Shown: positions 31,992 to 43,727 of the stretch, piece after piece | Position numbering within the stretch: position 1 is the stretch's first letter | Layout: the number at the start of each line of letters is the position of its first letter | NCBI GenBank assembly: GCA_950097015.1 | Contig: CATNEN010000039.1 | Span: 7,084,501 to 7,148,500, forward strand | Direction: 5' to 3' | DNA: 64,000 bases | Source of the DNA: Macrostomum hystrix | Lineage: Eukaryota; Platyhelminthes; Macrostomidae | The notes under the pieces: model-generated | Seen by the model: only the letters and a program-made list of their open reading frames with translations | What the model was told of the DNA's origin: nothing | The model's database searches: none | Made by a program: the position numbers and the translations under genes

Positions 31992-32843
31992 CATCCAAAG
32001 TAGTAAGCCAACGTAATACAATGCAACTCATACATCGATTTTTGTGCTTAAATGGTCGATGCACGAGTGCGCACATGATGATGAATGCACAGGCCAAAAG
32101 GATCGACTTTCGTGTGGTTGGGTCGTCCGCCGTTACTGTCTTCTCCACACCATCCTTCACCAAGTCGATATATCGAACTCCATCGCATTCGTCAATCCTC
32201 ACGTCGGCCTTCGTCAATTCCCTCAGCCAATCACGGCCCCTGAAGCCGAATTCATACACGATTTTCAACAGAACCTCGAATTGTAGACGCGTCGGTGTCG
32301 TACGGTCGAAATACACACGCAGCCGATGGAAGTCAGAGTCATCAATTGGACAGTGCGTAGACGCATTGCCAATAGACGTTTTCTCCCTCAGAGCCGTCAG
32401 CATGCCTTGTACGTCCGTTCAAACGACAAAAATTCGGTGTTACCTATAATTCGCACGTTCCTTGTCTCCAGCACATACAGATGAATAGGCGCCCTGAAGC
32501 ACACCAGACTTCGGACAGCGTATGGCTTGCCTTCCTGAGTCCTCAGTGACACAAGCCACAGCCGCATATAGGCACAAAGATAGCGGATCGGCATTGTTTC
32601 GATGTTGTCCGGCAGTTTCTGGTCCACCAGATATTTTTTGAAGCGCTTCACATGGAGAGCGGTTTGATCCGTGGTCGATTTGCGTTTGGCAGCCTCTTCG
32701 ATGTCTTGCACAGCAGCTTCCTCTTCTTCCGTCAGTTCCCGCAGAAGCTCGGCATTATTCAGAATGCTTGGATTGGACAATTCTGCGTCAATCAACTCCT
32801 CAAAAAGGCTTACCAGGCACTGCATTTGCGTCTTGTACTTCAT
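31951..32843 (-). pseudogene. Crypton-like tyrosine recombinase, truncated copy B
   Basis: A second, divergent copy lies in the same orientation just upstream of copy A. From 32843 it reads through an acidic N terminus (LLRELTEEEEAAVQDIEEA), KRFKKYLVDQKLPDNI and YLCAYMRLWLVSLRTQEGKP. One frameshift at about 32400 leads to TALREKTSIGN, YFDRTTPTRLQFEVLLKIVY and FGFRGRDWLREL. Homology is lost after about 32090 (near VTADDPTTRKS), so the catalytic C terminus is missing. Family as for copy A; low mutual similarity suggests different lineages and not a recent duplication. Confidence 0.7.
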
Positions 32844-33285
32844 CAGCTAAAAAATGAACATAAAAAAGTTTCATAGACCACAAAAAAGCTGCACACGAAA
32901 TTTCTAAATTCGTTCTCAGCCATGCACCCAGCCATGATCTAGTTTCTGTAGTGTCATTTGCTGTAATTGTTTTAGCCGCATGTTGAACAGCTGGCATATA
33001 TGTGCTGCTGTACCCTATGCCCAGATGTCTCATACATGCTGTGTGTTAATGTTAACATTATACAGCATGTATACAGCATAAACGTCTGCAGCATGAGCCA
33101 ACAGTCAAGGCAATCCCTGAGGAGCAGAGTTCAGCCTCGTAAAATTAGAATATACGGGCTATATATTTAGCTGCGATGTTAAGTGTTTTTGTCATAAATT
33201 GTTTAGTTCTGTCCTATGTAATTCTGTTACATAATTTAAACGTATCCCTTCCACGGCTGCTCTTACAGCTTTGACTAGCCTTTGG
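32844..33285. other. Upstream region of CDK10
   Basis: AT-rich, with a GTATACAGCATAAACGTCTGC stretch and a repeated ACAGCATGTATACAGC motif near 33060. No gene. The CDK10 promoter presumably lies here, but no clear TATA box was picked out. Confidence 0.35.
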
Positions 33286-35361
33286 ATGCAGTCCGCAGCT
33301 GACGATCCTACGGAGAGCGACCGCTACTGCTATCTGCGCCTGTCCGACCTTACTCAATCTGAAATCCCAGCTGGAGCGGCCCAACAATGCGCCGCTCACT
33401 GCCGCTCCGTGGCCGACTTTCAGAAACTAGAACGGATCGGCGAAGGCACCTACGGTGTTGTCTATCGCGCCCGCGACCTAGAAAACGAACAACCCGTGGC
33501 GCTGAAACGGGTGCGCATGAGCCAGCAGGATGGCAGTCGGCACGGCTTGCCAATGTCTTCGCTGCGCGAGATCAGCCTACTGCTCCGCTGCCGGCACGAG
33601 AACATTGTGCAGCTTCGCGAGGTGGCTGTTGGTCGCGGCCTGTCGCACATCTTCCTCGTGATGGAATACTGTGAGCAGGATTTAGCTAGCCTCATCGACA
33701 ACATGCCAGCCCCGTTCACCGAGGCCCAGGTCAAGTGCATCATGCTGCAGGTGAGGCTCCTCTTTACTGACCTTGTGACTTTTGGTTCCTGAGGGGCCAA
33801 TATCCTTGAGCCGAAGAGCTTGATGTCACATTCATTTTGACTTGAGGTCGCTTTCTGAGGGACATACATTAGTAGCTTGTGAGTTGAGGTAGCTTTCTAA
33901 GGGACATACATTAGTAGCTTGTGAGTTGAGGCCGCTTTCTGAAGGACATACATTAGTAGCTTGTGGGTTGAGGTCGCTTTCTGAGGGACATACATTAGTA
34001 GCTTGTGAGTTGAGGTCGCTTTCTGTGGGACTTACATTAGTAGCTTGTGAGTTGAGGCCGCTTTCTGAGGGACATACATTAGTAGCTTGTGAGTTGAGGC
34101 CGCTTTCTGAGGGACATACATTAGTAGCTTGTGAGTTGAGGCCGCTTTCTGAGGGACATACATTAGTAGCTTGTGTGTTGAGGCCGCTTTCTGAGGGACA
34201 TACATTAGTAGCTTGTGAGTTGAGGTAGCTTTCTAAGGGACATACATTAGTAGCTTGTGAGTTGAGGTAGCTTTCTGAGGGACATACATTAGTAGCTTGT
34301 GAGTTGAGGTAGCTTTCTGAGTGACATACATTAGTAGCTTGTGAGTTGAGGTAGCTTTCTGAGGGACATACATTAGTAGCTTGTGAGTTGAGGCCGCTTT
34401 CTGAGGGACATACATTAGTAGCTTGTGAGTTGAGGTCACTTTCTGAAGGACATACATTAGTAGCTTGTGAGTTGAGGTCGCTTTCTGAAGGACATACATT
34501 AGTAGCTTGTGAGTTGAGGTCACTTTCTGAAGGACATACATTAGTAGCTTGTGAGTTGAGGTCGCTTTCTGAAGGACATACATTAGTAACTTGTCGGTGA
34601 TTCGGAGGAATGAAAAAGAAAAACTTCATGATAACTTTGCCATGTTTGCGCTAGGTATTCGACGGTCTAGCCTATCTACACAACAATTTCATAATTCATC
34701 GCGACATCAAGGTTTCCAACCTGTTGCTGACAGATGGAGGCGTTTTAAAAATAGCCGATTTCGGTTTAGCAAGAACTTTCCAGTTGCCTTTGAAACCAGC
34801 TTCCACGCCGGTTGTGGTCACTCTGTGGTATCGGGCCATCGAACTGTTGTTAGGCGATGACAGGCACACCACTGCCATTGACATGTGGTCCGCTGGTTGC
34901 GTCATGGCCGAGCTGCTGCTGAATAAGCCCCTGCTACCCGGACAGTCAGAGATACAACAGGTGAGACTCTTCGATTTGTTATTTCGTGACCCCTGTACGC
35001 TAAGGGTTTATATGTCTATATTAATGGGCACACCATCTAGGTAAACCTGATCATCGAGCTGTTGGGCACTCCGCACGAGGCCATCTGGCCAGGCGTCAGT
35101 CAGCTACCAGCGTTGAGACAATTCAGCCTGCGCCAGCAGCCCTACAACAATCTGCGCCAGAGGCTGCCGGCACTCAGCGAGCGCGGCCTCAGCCTTCTGC
35201 ACCACCTGTTCATGTTCGACCCCGCGCACCGGGCCTCCGCTGCCGAAGCCTACAGCCACAGTTACTTCAAGGAGTCGCCCTATCCCTGCCAGCCCGCCAT
35301 GATGCCCTCGTTTCCGCAGCATCGATTGAAGAGGAGGAAACTTCCACCGCCAAGGGAATGA
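33286..35361 (+). CDS. CDK10: Cyclin-dependent kinase 10, three exons
   Basis: Ser/Thr kinase that pairs with cyclin M in vertebrates. Exons 33286-33750, 34655-34960 and 35041-35361 join in phase 0 to give 363 residues, close to human CDK10 (about 360). ATG at 33286 was chosen because the upstream in-frame codons are non-ATG. Visible features: [10 protein letters not shown], glycine loop GEGTYGVVY (about 52-60), ATP lysine K74, the cyclin-binding helix PMSSLRE (89-95; PISSLRE in vertebrates), [14 protein letters not shown], catalytic HRDIKVSN (D172), DFGLAR (D190), [17 protein letters not shown] and a basic tail KRRKLPP. CDK10-specific segments ([31 protein letters not shown]) separate it from CDK11. 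Oddity: the conserved APE motif reads AIE (I217). Intron 1 is mostly a 42-bp minisatellite. Confidence 0.95.
33838..34595. repeat. 42-bp minisatellite in CDK10 intron 1
   Basis: Eighteen copies of a 42-bp unit (contains GAGGGACATACATTAGTAGC, then TTGTGAGTTGAGG and TCGCTTTCT). Because 42 is a multiple of three, the minus strand is open for 265 codons (14-residue period [14 protein letters not shown]). It is not considered coding, since it lies wholly within the intron and resembles no family. Confidence 0.95.
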
Positions 35362-35446
35362 GGCTGCGATGTTGACCGAACTCACGCAATCGTGTCACTT
35401 TTGAATAATTGATATTGTAGCCTGTGACGAATGGGTCACTAGATTC

Positions 35447-36545
35447 ACTCTCACTGATTCTTCAGCTGAATCACTGCAGTGCTGTCACTGATCATTCAGC
35501 TGAATCACTGCAGTGCTGTCACTGATCATTCAACTGAATCACTGCAGTGCTGTCACTGATCATTCAACTTAATCACTGCAGTGCTGTCACTGATCATTCA
35601 ATTGAATCACTGCAGTGCTGTCACTGATTCTTTAGCTAAATCACTGCAGTGCTGTCACTGATCATTTAACTGAATCACTGCAGTGCTGTCACTGATTCTA
35701 TAGCTAAATCACTGCAGTGCTGTCACTGATCATTTAACTGAATCACTGCAGTGCTGTCACTCATCATTTAACTGAATCACTGCAGTGCTGTCACTGATCA
35801 TTCAACTGAATCACTGCAGTGCTGTCACTGATCATTCAACTGAATCACTGCAGTGCTGTCACTGATTCTTTAGCTGAATCACTGCAGTGCTGTCACTGAT
35901 TCTTTAGCTGAATCACTGCAGTGCTGTCACTGATCATTCAACTGAATCACTGCAGTGCTGTCACTGATTCTTTAGCTGAATCACTGCAGTGCTGTCACTG
36001 ATCATTCAACTGAATCACTGCAGTGCTGTCACTGATTCTATAGCTAAATCACTGCAGTGCTGTCACTGATCATTTAACTGAATCACTGCAGTGCTGTCAC
36101 TGATCATTTAACTGAATCACTGCAGTGCTGTCACTGATCATTCAACTGAATCACTGCAGTGCTGTCACTGATCATTCAACTGAATCACTGCAGTGCTGTC
36201 ACTGATTCTTTAGCTGAATCACTGCAGTGCTGTCACTGATTCTTTAGCTGAATCACTGCAGTGCTGTCACTGATTCTTTAGCTGAATCACTGCAGTGCTG
36301 TCACTGATCATTCAACTGAATCACTGCAGTGCTGTCACTGATTCTTTAGCTAAATCACTGCAGTGCTGTCACTGATTCTTTAGCTAAATCACTGCAGTGC
36401 TGTCACTGATTCTTTAGCTGAATCACTGCAGTGCTGTCACTGATCATTCAACTGAATCACTGCAGTGCTGTCACTGATTCTTTAGCTAAATCACTGCAGT
36501 GCTGTCACTGATCATTTAACTGAATCACTGCAGTGCTGTCACTAA
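35447..36545. repeat. 34-bp minisatellite with palindromic core downstream of CDK10
   Basis: About 32 copies of a 34-bp unit made of TCACTGAT, a variable part (CATTCAACTGAA or TCTTTAGCTGAA) and the constant TCACTGCAGTGCTG. The constant part contains the 10-bp palindrome CACTGCAGTG. The two variants alternate in blocks, showing higher-order duplication. The array starts about 85 bp after the CDK10 stop codon and may be transcribed in its 3' UTR. Confidence 0.95.
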
Positions 36546-36549
36546 TCAT

Positions 36550-36978
36550 GTTTCCTTCATGTTCATGTTCATGTTCATGTATTGTAAACTTCATGTTCAT
36601 GTTCATGTTCATGTATTGTAAACTTCATGTTCATGTTCATGTTCATGTATTGTAAACTTCATGTTCATGTTCATGTTCATGTATTGTAAACTTCATGTTC
36701 ATGTTCATGTTCATGTATTGTAAACTTCATGTTCATGTTCATGTTCATGTATTGTAAACTTCATGTTCGTGTTCATGTTCATGTATTGTAAACTTTATGT
36801 TCATATTCATGTTCATGTATTGTAAACTTCATGTTCATGTTCATGTTCATGTATTGTAAACTTCATGTTCATGTATTGTAAACTTCATGTTCATGTATTG
36901 TAAACTTCATGTTCATGTTCATGTTCATGTATTGTAAACTTCATGTTCATGTTCATGTTCATGTATTGTAAACTTCAT
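36550..36978. repeat. 28-bp minisatellite built from TTCATG hexamers
   Basis: About 16 copies of three TTCATG hexamers plus TATTGTAAAC; some units have only one hexamer (36860-36905). It directly follows the 34-bp array, making 1.5 kb of uninterrupted tandem repeat between CDK10 and ANAPC11. Confidence 0.95.
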
Positions 36979-37473
36979 GTTTACAATACGTTCTATGTTT
37001 CGTATTGTAATTTTGTTAACATTTTTATTCCTTTACTTTATTCAATAGCACATGTATTAGTATTCAATAAAAAAGTTATTTGTAGTGGTGCCTCGTCGTA
37101 CTTGTTTAAAAAATCTGACCTGTTTATCAAATTATGATAAGCACAGTACTCAAAGGCCATAGTTCATTACAATTTCATTGCTTTTGTTGTGCCTTTCACT
37201 GTGACAATTAGTCTACCTTTCTTGAACAAATTGTAAGTTGCTTGTTTGTATTTCTGTTTCTTGAATTACTTACAATTTGTACTTTTAAAATCTAGTTTGT
37301 TGTCATTATTGTCGCTTAATCGAAAATAAAAGCATAGATTATCTAGTTGCCTGATTACCACAACACTACATTGCTTACTGAGTTGAAGGCGTTGTACTGA
37401 CTTTTTTCTGTAGTACTGTTTTAAATACAAAGGAATCGATTTAAGCAAATGTCATAAATGTAATTGGTTCCAG

Positions 37474-37818
37474 TCTACTAGCCGTACAGGGGCATCGGCG
37501 ACTGAGAGCGCAGCGGAGAACCCCGCTGCGCCGCCCCTGGCCACCGTGATTGGCAGCACAGGCCTGAAGCTGACGGTGCTCCAATGGACCGGCGTCGCCA
37601 CGTGGCAATGGCTGGCGAACGATGACACCTGCGGCATCTGTCGGAACGCTTTCGATGGCGTCTGCTCGGAGTGCAAATTTCCCGGCGACGACTGCCCGCT
37701 GGTCTGGGGGCAGTGTTCACATTGCTTTCACATTCACTGCATTATGAAGTGGTTAAACTCGCAGCAGAGCAAACAGCAGTGTCCGATGTGTCGACAGGAA
37801 TGGAAGTTCAAGGAGTGA
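37474..37818 (+). CDS. ANAPC11: Anaphase-promoting complex subunit 11 (RING-H2), last exon; 5' end uncertain
   Basis: Catalytic RING subunit of the APC/C ubiquitin ligase, acting with the APC2 cullin in the cell cycle. Nearly the whole protein is in this exon: VATWQWLANDDTCGICRNAF, the SECKFPGDDCPLVWGQCSHC block, FHIHCIMKWL and QQCPMCRQEWKFKE, matching ANAPC11 almost residue for residue with all zinc ligands present. The human protein has 84 residues. Here about 13 residues precede VATW back to a GTG at 37546, and the frame stays open further upstream with no in-frame ATG. A good acceptor (TTGGTTCCAG) precedes 37474, so the start codon is probably in an upstream exon that I could not identify, beyond or within the repeat tract. 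Confidence 0.85.
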   Translation, partial: STSRTGASATESAAENPAAPPLATVIGSTGLKLTVLQWTGVATWQWLANDDTCGICRNAFDGVCSECKFPGDDCPLVWGQCSHCFHIHCIMKWLNSQQSKQQCPMCRQEWKFKE

Positions 37819-39666
37819 TTCCAAGCGCGAACCAATGCCCTCACATCATCATATGTTCTTGTCTACATATTTCGATTGAAGTTCAATTCCAATTATTAAT
37901 TTCCGTATAACTGTTGTCAAATATTAAATATAACTCTCTAATATGTGAACTTGCATGTTTCCTTCAAGTGTACCTAATGATAAATCTATATATTTCGTGT
38001 CCTTTTTTCGTCTGTAAATATGCTTCTTTTTTCATGTGATCGATGTATAATCTAGGAACAATTAGCAATGAGAAATCGATTTGAGGTATTATTAAAAAAA
38101 AATGAGACGAGTATGTATGATTATGAGTATGAGTTATGAGGTGTATGAGTTGTATATCCCGCACCCGCACCTACTGTTGATATGTGTTTCGCAGTCATGT
38201 GTATCAGAATTTTCCAATTGGTTAGATCCACTAGCTCTATGCTTTTCACTGTATCTGAAAGCGTGCTTAGTTGTTCCCAAAATACTTATTTGAGTTTGCT
38301 ATTGCGCTTTTTAATGTACATTTTAATCTAATATTATCTGGTACCCTTATATGTAGCAAGCAGACATATATATACCAGTTCTCACTTCTTGCTCAGGCTT
38401 CGTCAAAAAATAGCGCATCCCAAATCTGCCACAGGTTTGTTTCATTCAGTGGCAGGAAGGGCTCAGCTACACGCTTGCACACTAAGAAGTGGTAAAGTTT
38501 AATGCCGCATATCACAGTATTGTTTTTAAATTTTTAAATATCAGACTAAGTTCAGTATTTAAATGTGTCACACGGTATAACAAATACAAAAGCAGTAAAT
38601 CTATTTGTATGCAATACACGAAGAAACTGTACCCTAAGAGTATAATATAAGAGACAACCAAACATCGTAAAATAAATAATAAAATAATTTTAATGGCAGA
38701 TAATTTGCTTTATACTCTCGGTTATTTTGAATAGGTTCAACAAAAAATACGTTTATAGGTTATAAGTTTAAGTTCTCTTCATAGCTTTCGTCTTTATTAT
38801 TGATTTTCGGATCAGGATCGATTGACAAAGTACTGTGAAGAAGAGGGCCTGGTTTCTTGCAACTGACTCTTTTAATTTAACATTATTTCCTTCCAAAAAC
38901 TAGTGCATCTGGTAAACTCACAAAGGAGCACAAGGGTCAAGGTCTGTACTCTAGTCTTTAATCAGTGGCACTACATGTCTTTAATAAGCTATCTATGTTA
39001 GTGTTGCTTTAGCTACTCAGCCTAAATAGGCCTATTAGAAAGCAAGTGTTATCTTGCTACAAGTTCTAGTTTTAGTGTCTATGTGGTTTTTTGTTATATA
39101 AGTTTAACCAAGACTTGACACAGCCTTTCAAATTTAGTTTGAAAGGTTTTATAAAACTACAATATAAAGGTATTGTAAAACTATACAAGCAGATATATAT
39201 TTTCAAAATAGCTATATAAATGCCCTATTATATATTCAGTATCAGAAATCTTAAAGTTAAAGAACAACAGCAACACAATACATGTTTGTGTCAAAATATT
39301 GCTTATATGTACTTGTATTGATCCCAACATATGTAGCTATGGAACAAATATCTATCTAGCAAGTTGCAATATGATAACTAAAACAAAAAATATATAGGGC
39401 CTATTGACATCAAAAGAAAAATCAAGACCCAAAAACAAACTCAGGCCCATGTACTTTTTTGTAAATATTTTTAAAGCCTATTATCTAGAGACAACTATTG
39501 TGCCCTTAAGCATAGGCCTAGTAGTGGCAGATAACTAGGCCTAAGGATGTAGCTGCTTTGACCCTATATGCAAGACTGGGTACATTGTGGCCATGTTGCA
39601 AATTGCAAGTCTACATAGCTAGAGACATGGCTACCAAGGCTTATGGCATAGAAGTGACAATAACTA
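37819..39666. other. AT-rich intergenic DNA after ANAPC11
   Basis: ATATTAAATA near 37920 could be the polyadenylation signal of ANAPC11. The rest is AT-rich, with TAGGCCTA-type motifs near 39510-39545. No gene is seen. Confidence 0.4.
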
Positions 39667-40308
39667 GGGTAATGTATCATCAACTGAACAGTGTATCTTC
39701 AAAACCAAACAAGAATTTTGACTTCTTCCTTGGTCTCGTGCAAGACAGAAACAAGCTATTGTGTTTCACAGAACAACTAATTTGAAGGTTGAAGAAATTA
39801 TCTACAAGCTGAGGCATGATGTGCAATGAAGCATTAAGAGGAAAGAAAAATATTGACGTTTCAGTAGAAATTTTTATTGCAAAAGCATACTTTTTAACAA
39901 CATTTTTTCAGTATGTACTTTAGACAAAGATTGTATATGGTTGTTTGCCAATTAAATGACCATAAATGTAGTTATTTATAGAGCATGAAAAATGCTATCA
40001 AATTACATAATTCATGATAGTTCACTCCTTAAAATAAGATTAAACCACTCACTCAAATTGTAAAACCAAACATCAAATTCTCTGTTTGGTTTGAAGATAC
40101 ATGAAAATCATTGTTCGGTTTAGATAAAAAGCAGGAATTAACTTTTTTCTATTTGATAAAATAGCAAAAGCAGATACTTTTTAGAAAGATGTAACTGTTT
40201 TCTATAACTCGGCTTTTGATTTATCATCATATCTTAAATAGAAAATCTGTAGCTTAGGTTTGAAGTTAAAAAAATACACATTCTTGTTTGGTTGATGATA
40301 CATTACCC
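39667..40308. mobile_element. TA-flanked MITE, 642 bp
   Basis: The ends are GGGTAATGTATCATCAAC and its exact reverse complement, each flanked by TA (39665-39666 and 40309-40310), as for mariner/Tc1 superfamily elements. A second inverted pair lies inside: GTATCTTCAAAACCAAACAA near 39692 and its near reverse complement near 40083. No transposase is encoded, so it is non-autonomous. Confidence 0.75.
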
Positions 40309-40897
40309 TAAGATCAATGACACTAGGCTATGGCTCTATCCTTAGAAACTGAGATAGATAAACAGACCTGCCATTCTCTAGTCATGGTGTTCAGAAAATC
40401 AACCATATTTAGCTAAGCCTATGATGTATCCTTAACACATATGATTCCATCAATTTGATAGAAATAAAGACATTTTTGTATTTTTTTGTTTCTATTAAAA
40501 ATATTCAACTTTTTAAAAGGAAAGTGCTTAGCTACAACAATGCTGCTCATTGACTCTGCACAAAAGCCACTGTTTGTAAGGCATTGATTAGCAGTTCCTA
40601 GTGATGTAGGAGTGTCTTGATTCCACTGGAAACTGAATAACTGAAGATCTAAGTGGCTAGGGAGACTTTCATTTTCTGGCCTAATTAGAGGCTGAAATAT
40701 CTAAGTGACTAGCTTCTGTCCTTGTTGTAATAGTCAATGACCTGGCCTTGCAGATGCTTGATGGTTACACACTTGTTAAATGGTAGTAATTTCTTCCTTA
40801 GCTGAACTGGCACAATGAATTCTCCAGATATTTTTATTACAATGATATGACTAATTTTGACAATCTTTGCTCCCTCTGCAATAGTTTTTTGTCCCTT

Positions 40898-41290
40898 TCA
40901 TTTGAGATGCAACTGAATTGCACAAGTTTGGGTGGGTACATATTTTACACCTTCTCTTCTGTTCTTATAATGGATAATCATTCTAGGTCTTCTTGAACAA
41001 TCATGAGGCAACACTAGTTCCTTGTCTGGCAAAGCATTCCATTGCAAGTGCTTGAGTTTGATTGTGTCTTTGAAGCTCACAAATTTAGGCACTGTCTGTA
41101 AAATGTTTATTGCAGACTCTTAGGCCTTTTCTGATTTCATTGAGATCCAAGAAGTTGAGCTCTAGGATTTGCTGTGAGCATCTTGCCATATTATCATTGT
41201 TTGGAAAGGGATAAAATTTAATTGGAATTCTATCTTCAGTTGGCAATGTAACAGAACTCATACTAGTAGAAGTGCAGCAGAGCCAACTAT
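40898..41290 (-). pseudogene. THAP-domain remnant
   Basis: The minus strand reads KFYPFPNNDNMARCSQQIL, LNEIRKGLRVCNKHFTDSA, then after a frameshift near 41085 VPKFVSFKDTIKLKHLQ. The FP block, the RVC-x2-HF block and the following VPKF fit a THAP C2CH zinc finger (C-x2-HF and the AVPTIF-like end). The N-terminal zinc cysteines are poor (SWLCCTSTS). THAP domains occur in P-element transposases and host regulators; given the frameshift and AT-rich flanks, a decayed transposon is the likelier source. Confidence 0.5.
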
Positions 41291-41299
41291 AAGTCAAGA

Positions 41300-43727
41300 A
41301 TGCAAATAAATTAATCTTAGTGTCTCTACTTTAAAAAAAGCAAAATGATCTCTTAATAAGTAATACAGACAGGCACTTTAAACCAAGGAAACAATGAGCT
41401 GTTGTCTTGATTAATCAGTGAGAGCTTTCTATATAGGCACAGTAGGCCCAGCTTTTGGCTAGGCTATGTGATCCTATCTTTCTGCCTCATTTGCGATTTG
41501 CTCATGCAGTGACCCTTGTACCCTCCTCACTCCAATGTCTTGTTTAGAGATAACAACTATACCCTGCATCCACCACTTTATTTCTTACAAGTGTTCTTAT
41601 GTCTACCTGCTAAAGGTACATTATGTCTAAAGGTACATTTTAGTGGGCATCATCTAATGTACATTTAGCTGAACTGATAATTAAGTTGTTTATGTCTCTA
41701 TTCCTCACTTGTAAACCACACAAGCCTTTCTTTTGTATAAGGAACTTCTGGATTCTTTACTTGCTACTGAACTGAAAGTAGGAAATCGAAAAAGCAAAGA
41801 CATTTGCCAAAGTGCCAATCTTGTTATTATATTATCTGTTCAGTTAATTGCTAGCTGCACATTATTGTCACACACCAAGCCTGCCATAGCTCTGACTGGC
41901 TCTAGGAATAAGAGGTCACAAAAAAACTCTTCATTTCTAAAATGCTATAACTAAGGAAGATATTTTCTTTGTTGACATTCTTAAGTAGGTAGATCTTATA
42001 AGGTTGCTCATAGGCTATTGTTTCACATATTTGTTTATTGTAAGTATATAAAAATAAATACTTGCTTGAGAATCCCAGAAATAGCTTTTTAGAAATACCT
42101 CAAAAATCAACTTACATAAATTGTTTTTATTGGCTGTGGTGTAGGATAAATGTGCAAGCTTTCTTTTTTGTTAAGATTTGAATTCCCTATATTTTGGTAA
42201 AATGTCTAGTTTTAAACACTAGCTACGTCATAGCACCTACTGCATGGCTTCTCTTTTAACTTTTAATAAATTATATAAAAAGTGAAATTATATGAAAATT
42301 AATATAACACCCATTATAATCTAAATTAACAATTAACTTACATGATACATGTTTTTCTATATGCATTTTTGTTTGCATATTTTCTATTGAGTGAAGAGTT
42401 TTGCGTGTTAATCAGACACACAAAACTCCCACTTCTAGACAATGGGGGACAATTGCCTAGGAATTTATAACAGTCACGTGACACTGCAATTGCTTCTTAT
42501 TCCGTAAGTAGTTTGTAGTCTTCTTGATCCTTGTAGTCCTTGTTCTTCTTCTTCTTATTCTGGTCAACCATGAGGTTTCGAGTCTGTTTCTTGAGTCTTT
42601 GGAGTCTTGTCTTCTTTTGTCTTCCTGGCAGCTGCTTGAGTTTGTCTGTTGGCCAATAAATGATGAGAGCGAATCAGATTGTTGGTTTCCTTGAGCTTGA
42701 AATTCACATTAGAAATGTGCGCCCTAGTGAACAATTGAAATGTCTCTTGTATATCTCTAATAGGTCACCTGAAGGGCATCTTCTTCGTTACCTCCAAAAG
42801 ATAATGGATAACTCAAATTAAATCAATCAATAATCCTCTAGGAATGTATCCTAGGAAACAAGGAGGCCTTTTTCAAATGTATCAACAATATGTGGCTCTC
42901 GTGAACTTAGTTCAATTCAACAACTATTGCTAGCAATAAATAACTCTGTCTAGTAAAGCGCTTACCACTTGTCTTTCCATCAGAGATGAGTCCTCTTCTT
43001 CGTAAGATGTTTTGAAGTCCGGTGGAATGCTCCAAGTCTGAATTTTCAGCTCGGATTTTCGCTTGTATTTATAGTAAAATTTTGGGGGAAAACTGGTTCT
43101 ACTACCGGGTGTTTACTTAGGTCACACATATTTGTTTAGTGAGTCATGATTGTGAGTTTTACCATATTTAAAATTCAAGCAAATACAGCTGTCAAGAACT
43201 GGTTCTCCAGTTTAATGTCACATGACTTTGTTTCTAAAAATAGCGCATGACTCATTCCTAAAAATAGATTAAACATTCTATCTAAGCTTTCGTTGTGATA
43301 TTACTTTAAGAAGCGCGTAAGAAAATAGAATATTATACTACTCTCTACATGGGGACATTGTCAGGGTTGATTTTTTTAATGCCTTGAATAACAGAAAGCT
43401 ACAAGTTTATAAGAAAATAATAGTCTAAAATAGCCTTCATATATTGCCTTCAATAAAACGTTCACATATCAGCTGTGTTAGGAATATGTAATTTTTTCCT
43501 ATTGCGTATATGAATTTAACTTTTTTACTTTTGTATAACTATTCTCGGAATCAATTAATTGTATATTTTTTGTTTCAGCATTCTGAAGCTCCCAAAGAAG
43601 ACAAAAACTTGTATCTAGCCTGCCTATATTCATAAGAACATTTAGTTCAGACTTACAAAGCTTCAGCAGAGCACAAGCTTTAACACACGCCAAGTGTGCT
43701 TGGTGCAACACTGAAGCAGCTTGGGCC
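41300..43727. other. Intergenic and upstream region of the RBM12-like gene
   Basis: AT-rich. Pyrimidine-rich CTTCTTGTAGTCCTTG-type repeats lie near 42510-42620. No gene recognised; scattered short frames only. Confidence 0.4.

Noticed and set aside
33832-34629. 265-codon minus-strand frame with 14-residue repeats
   Set aside because: It is the 42-bp minisatellite of CDK10 intron 1 read in reverse; unit length is a multiple of three.
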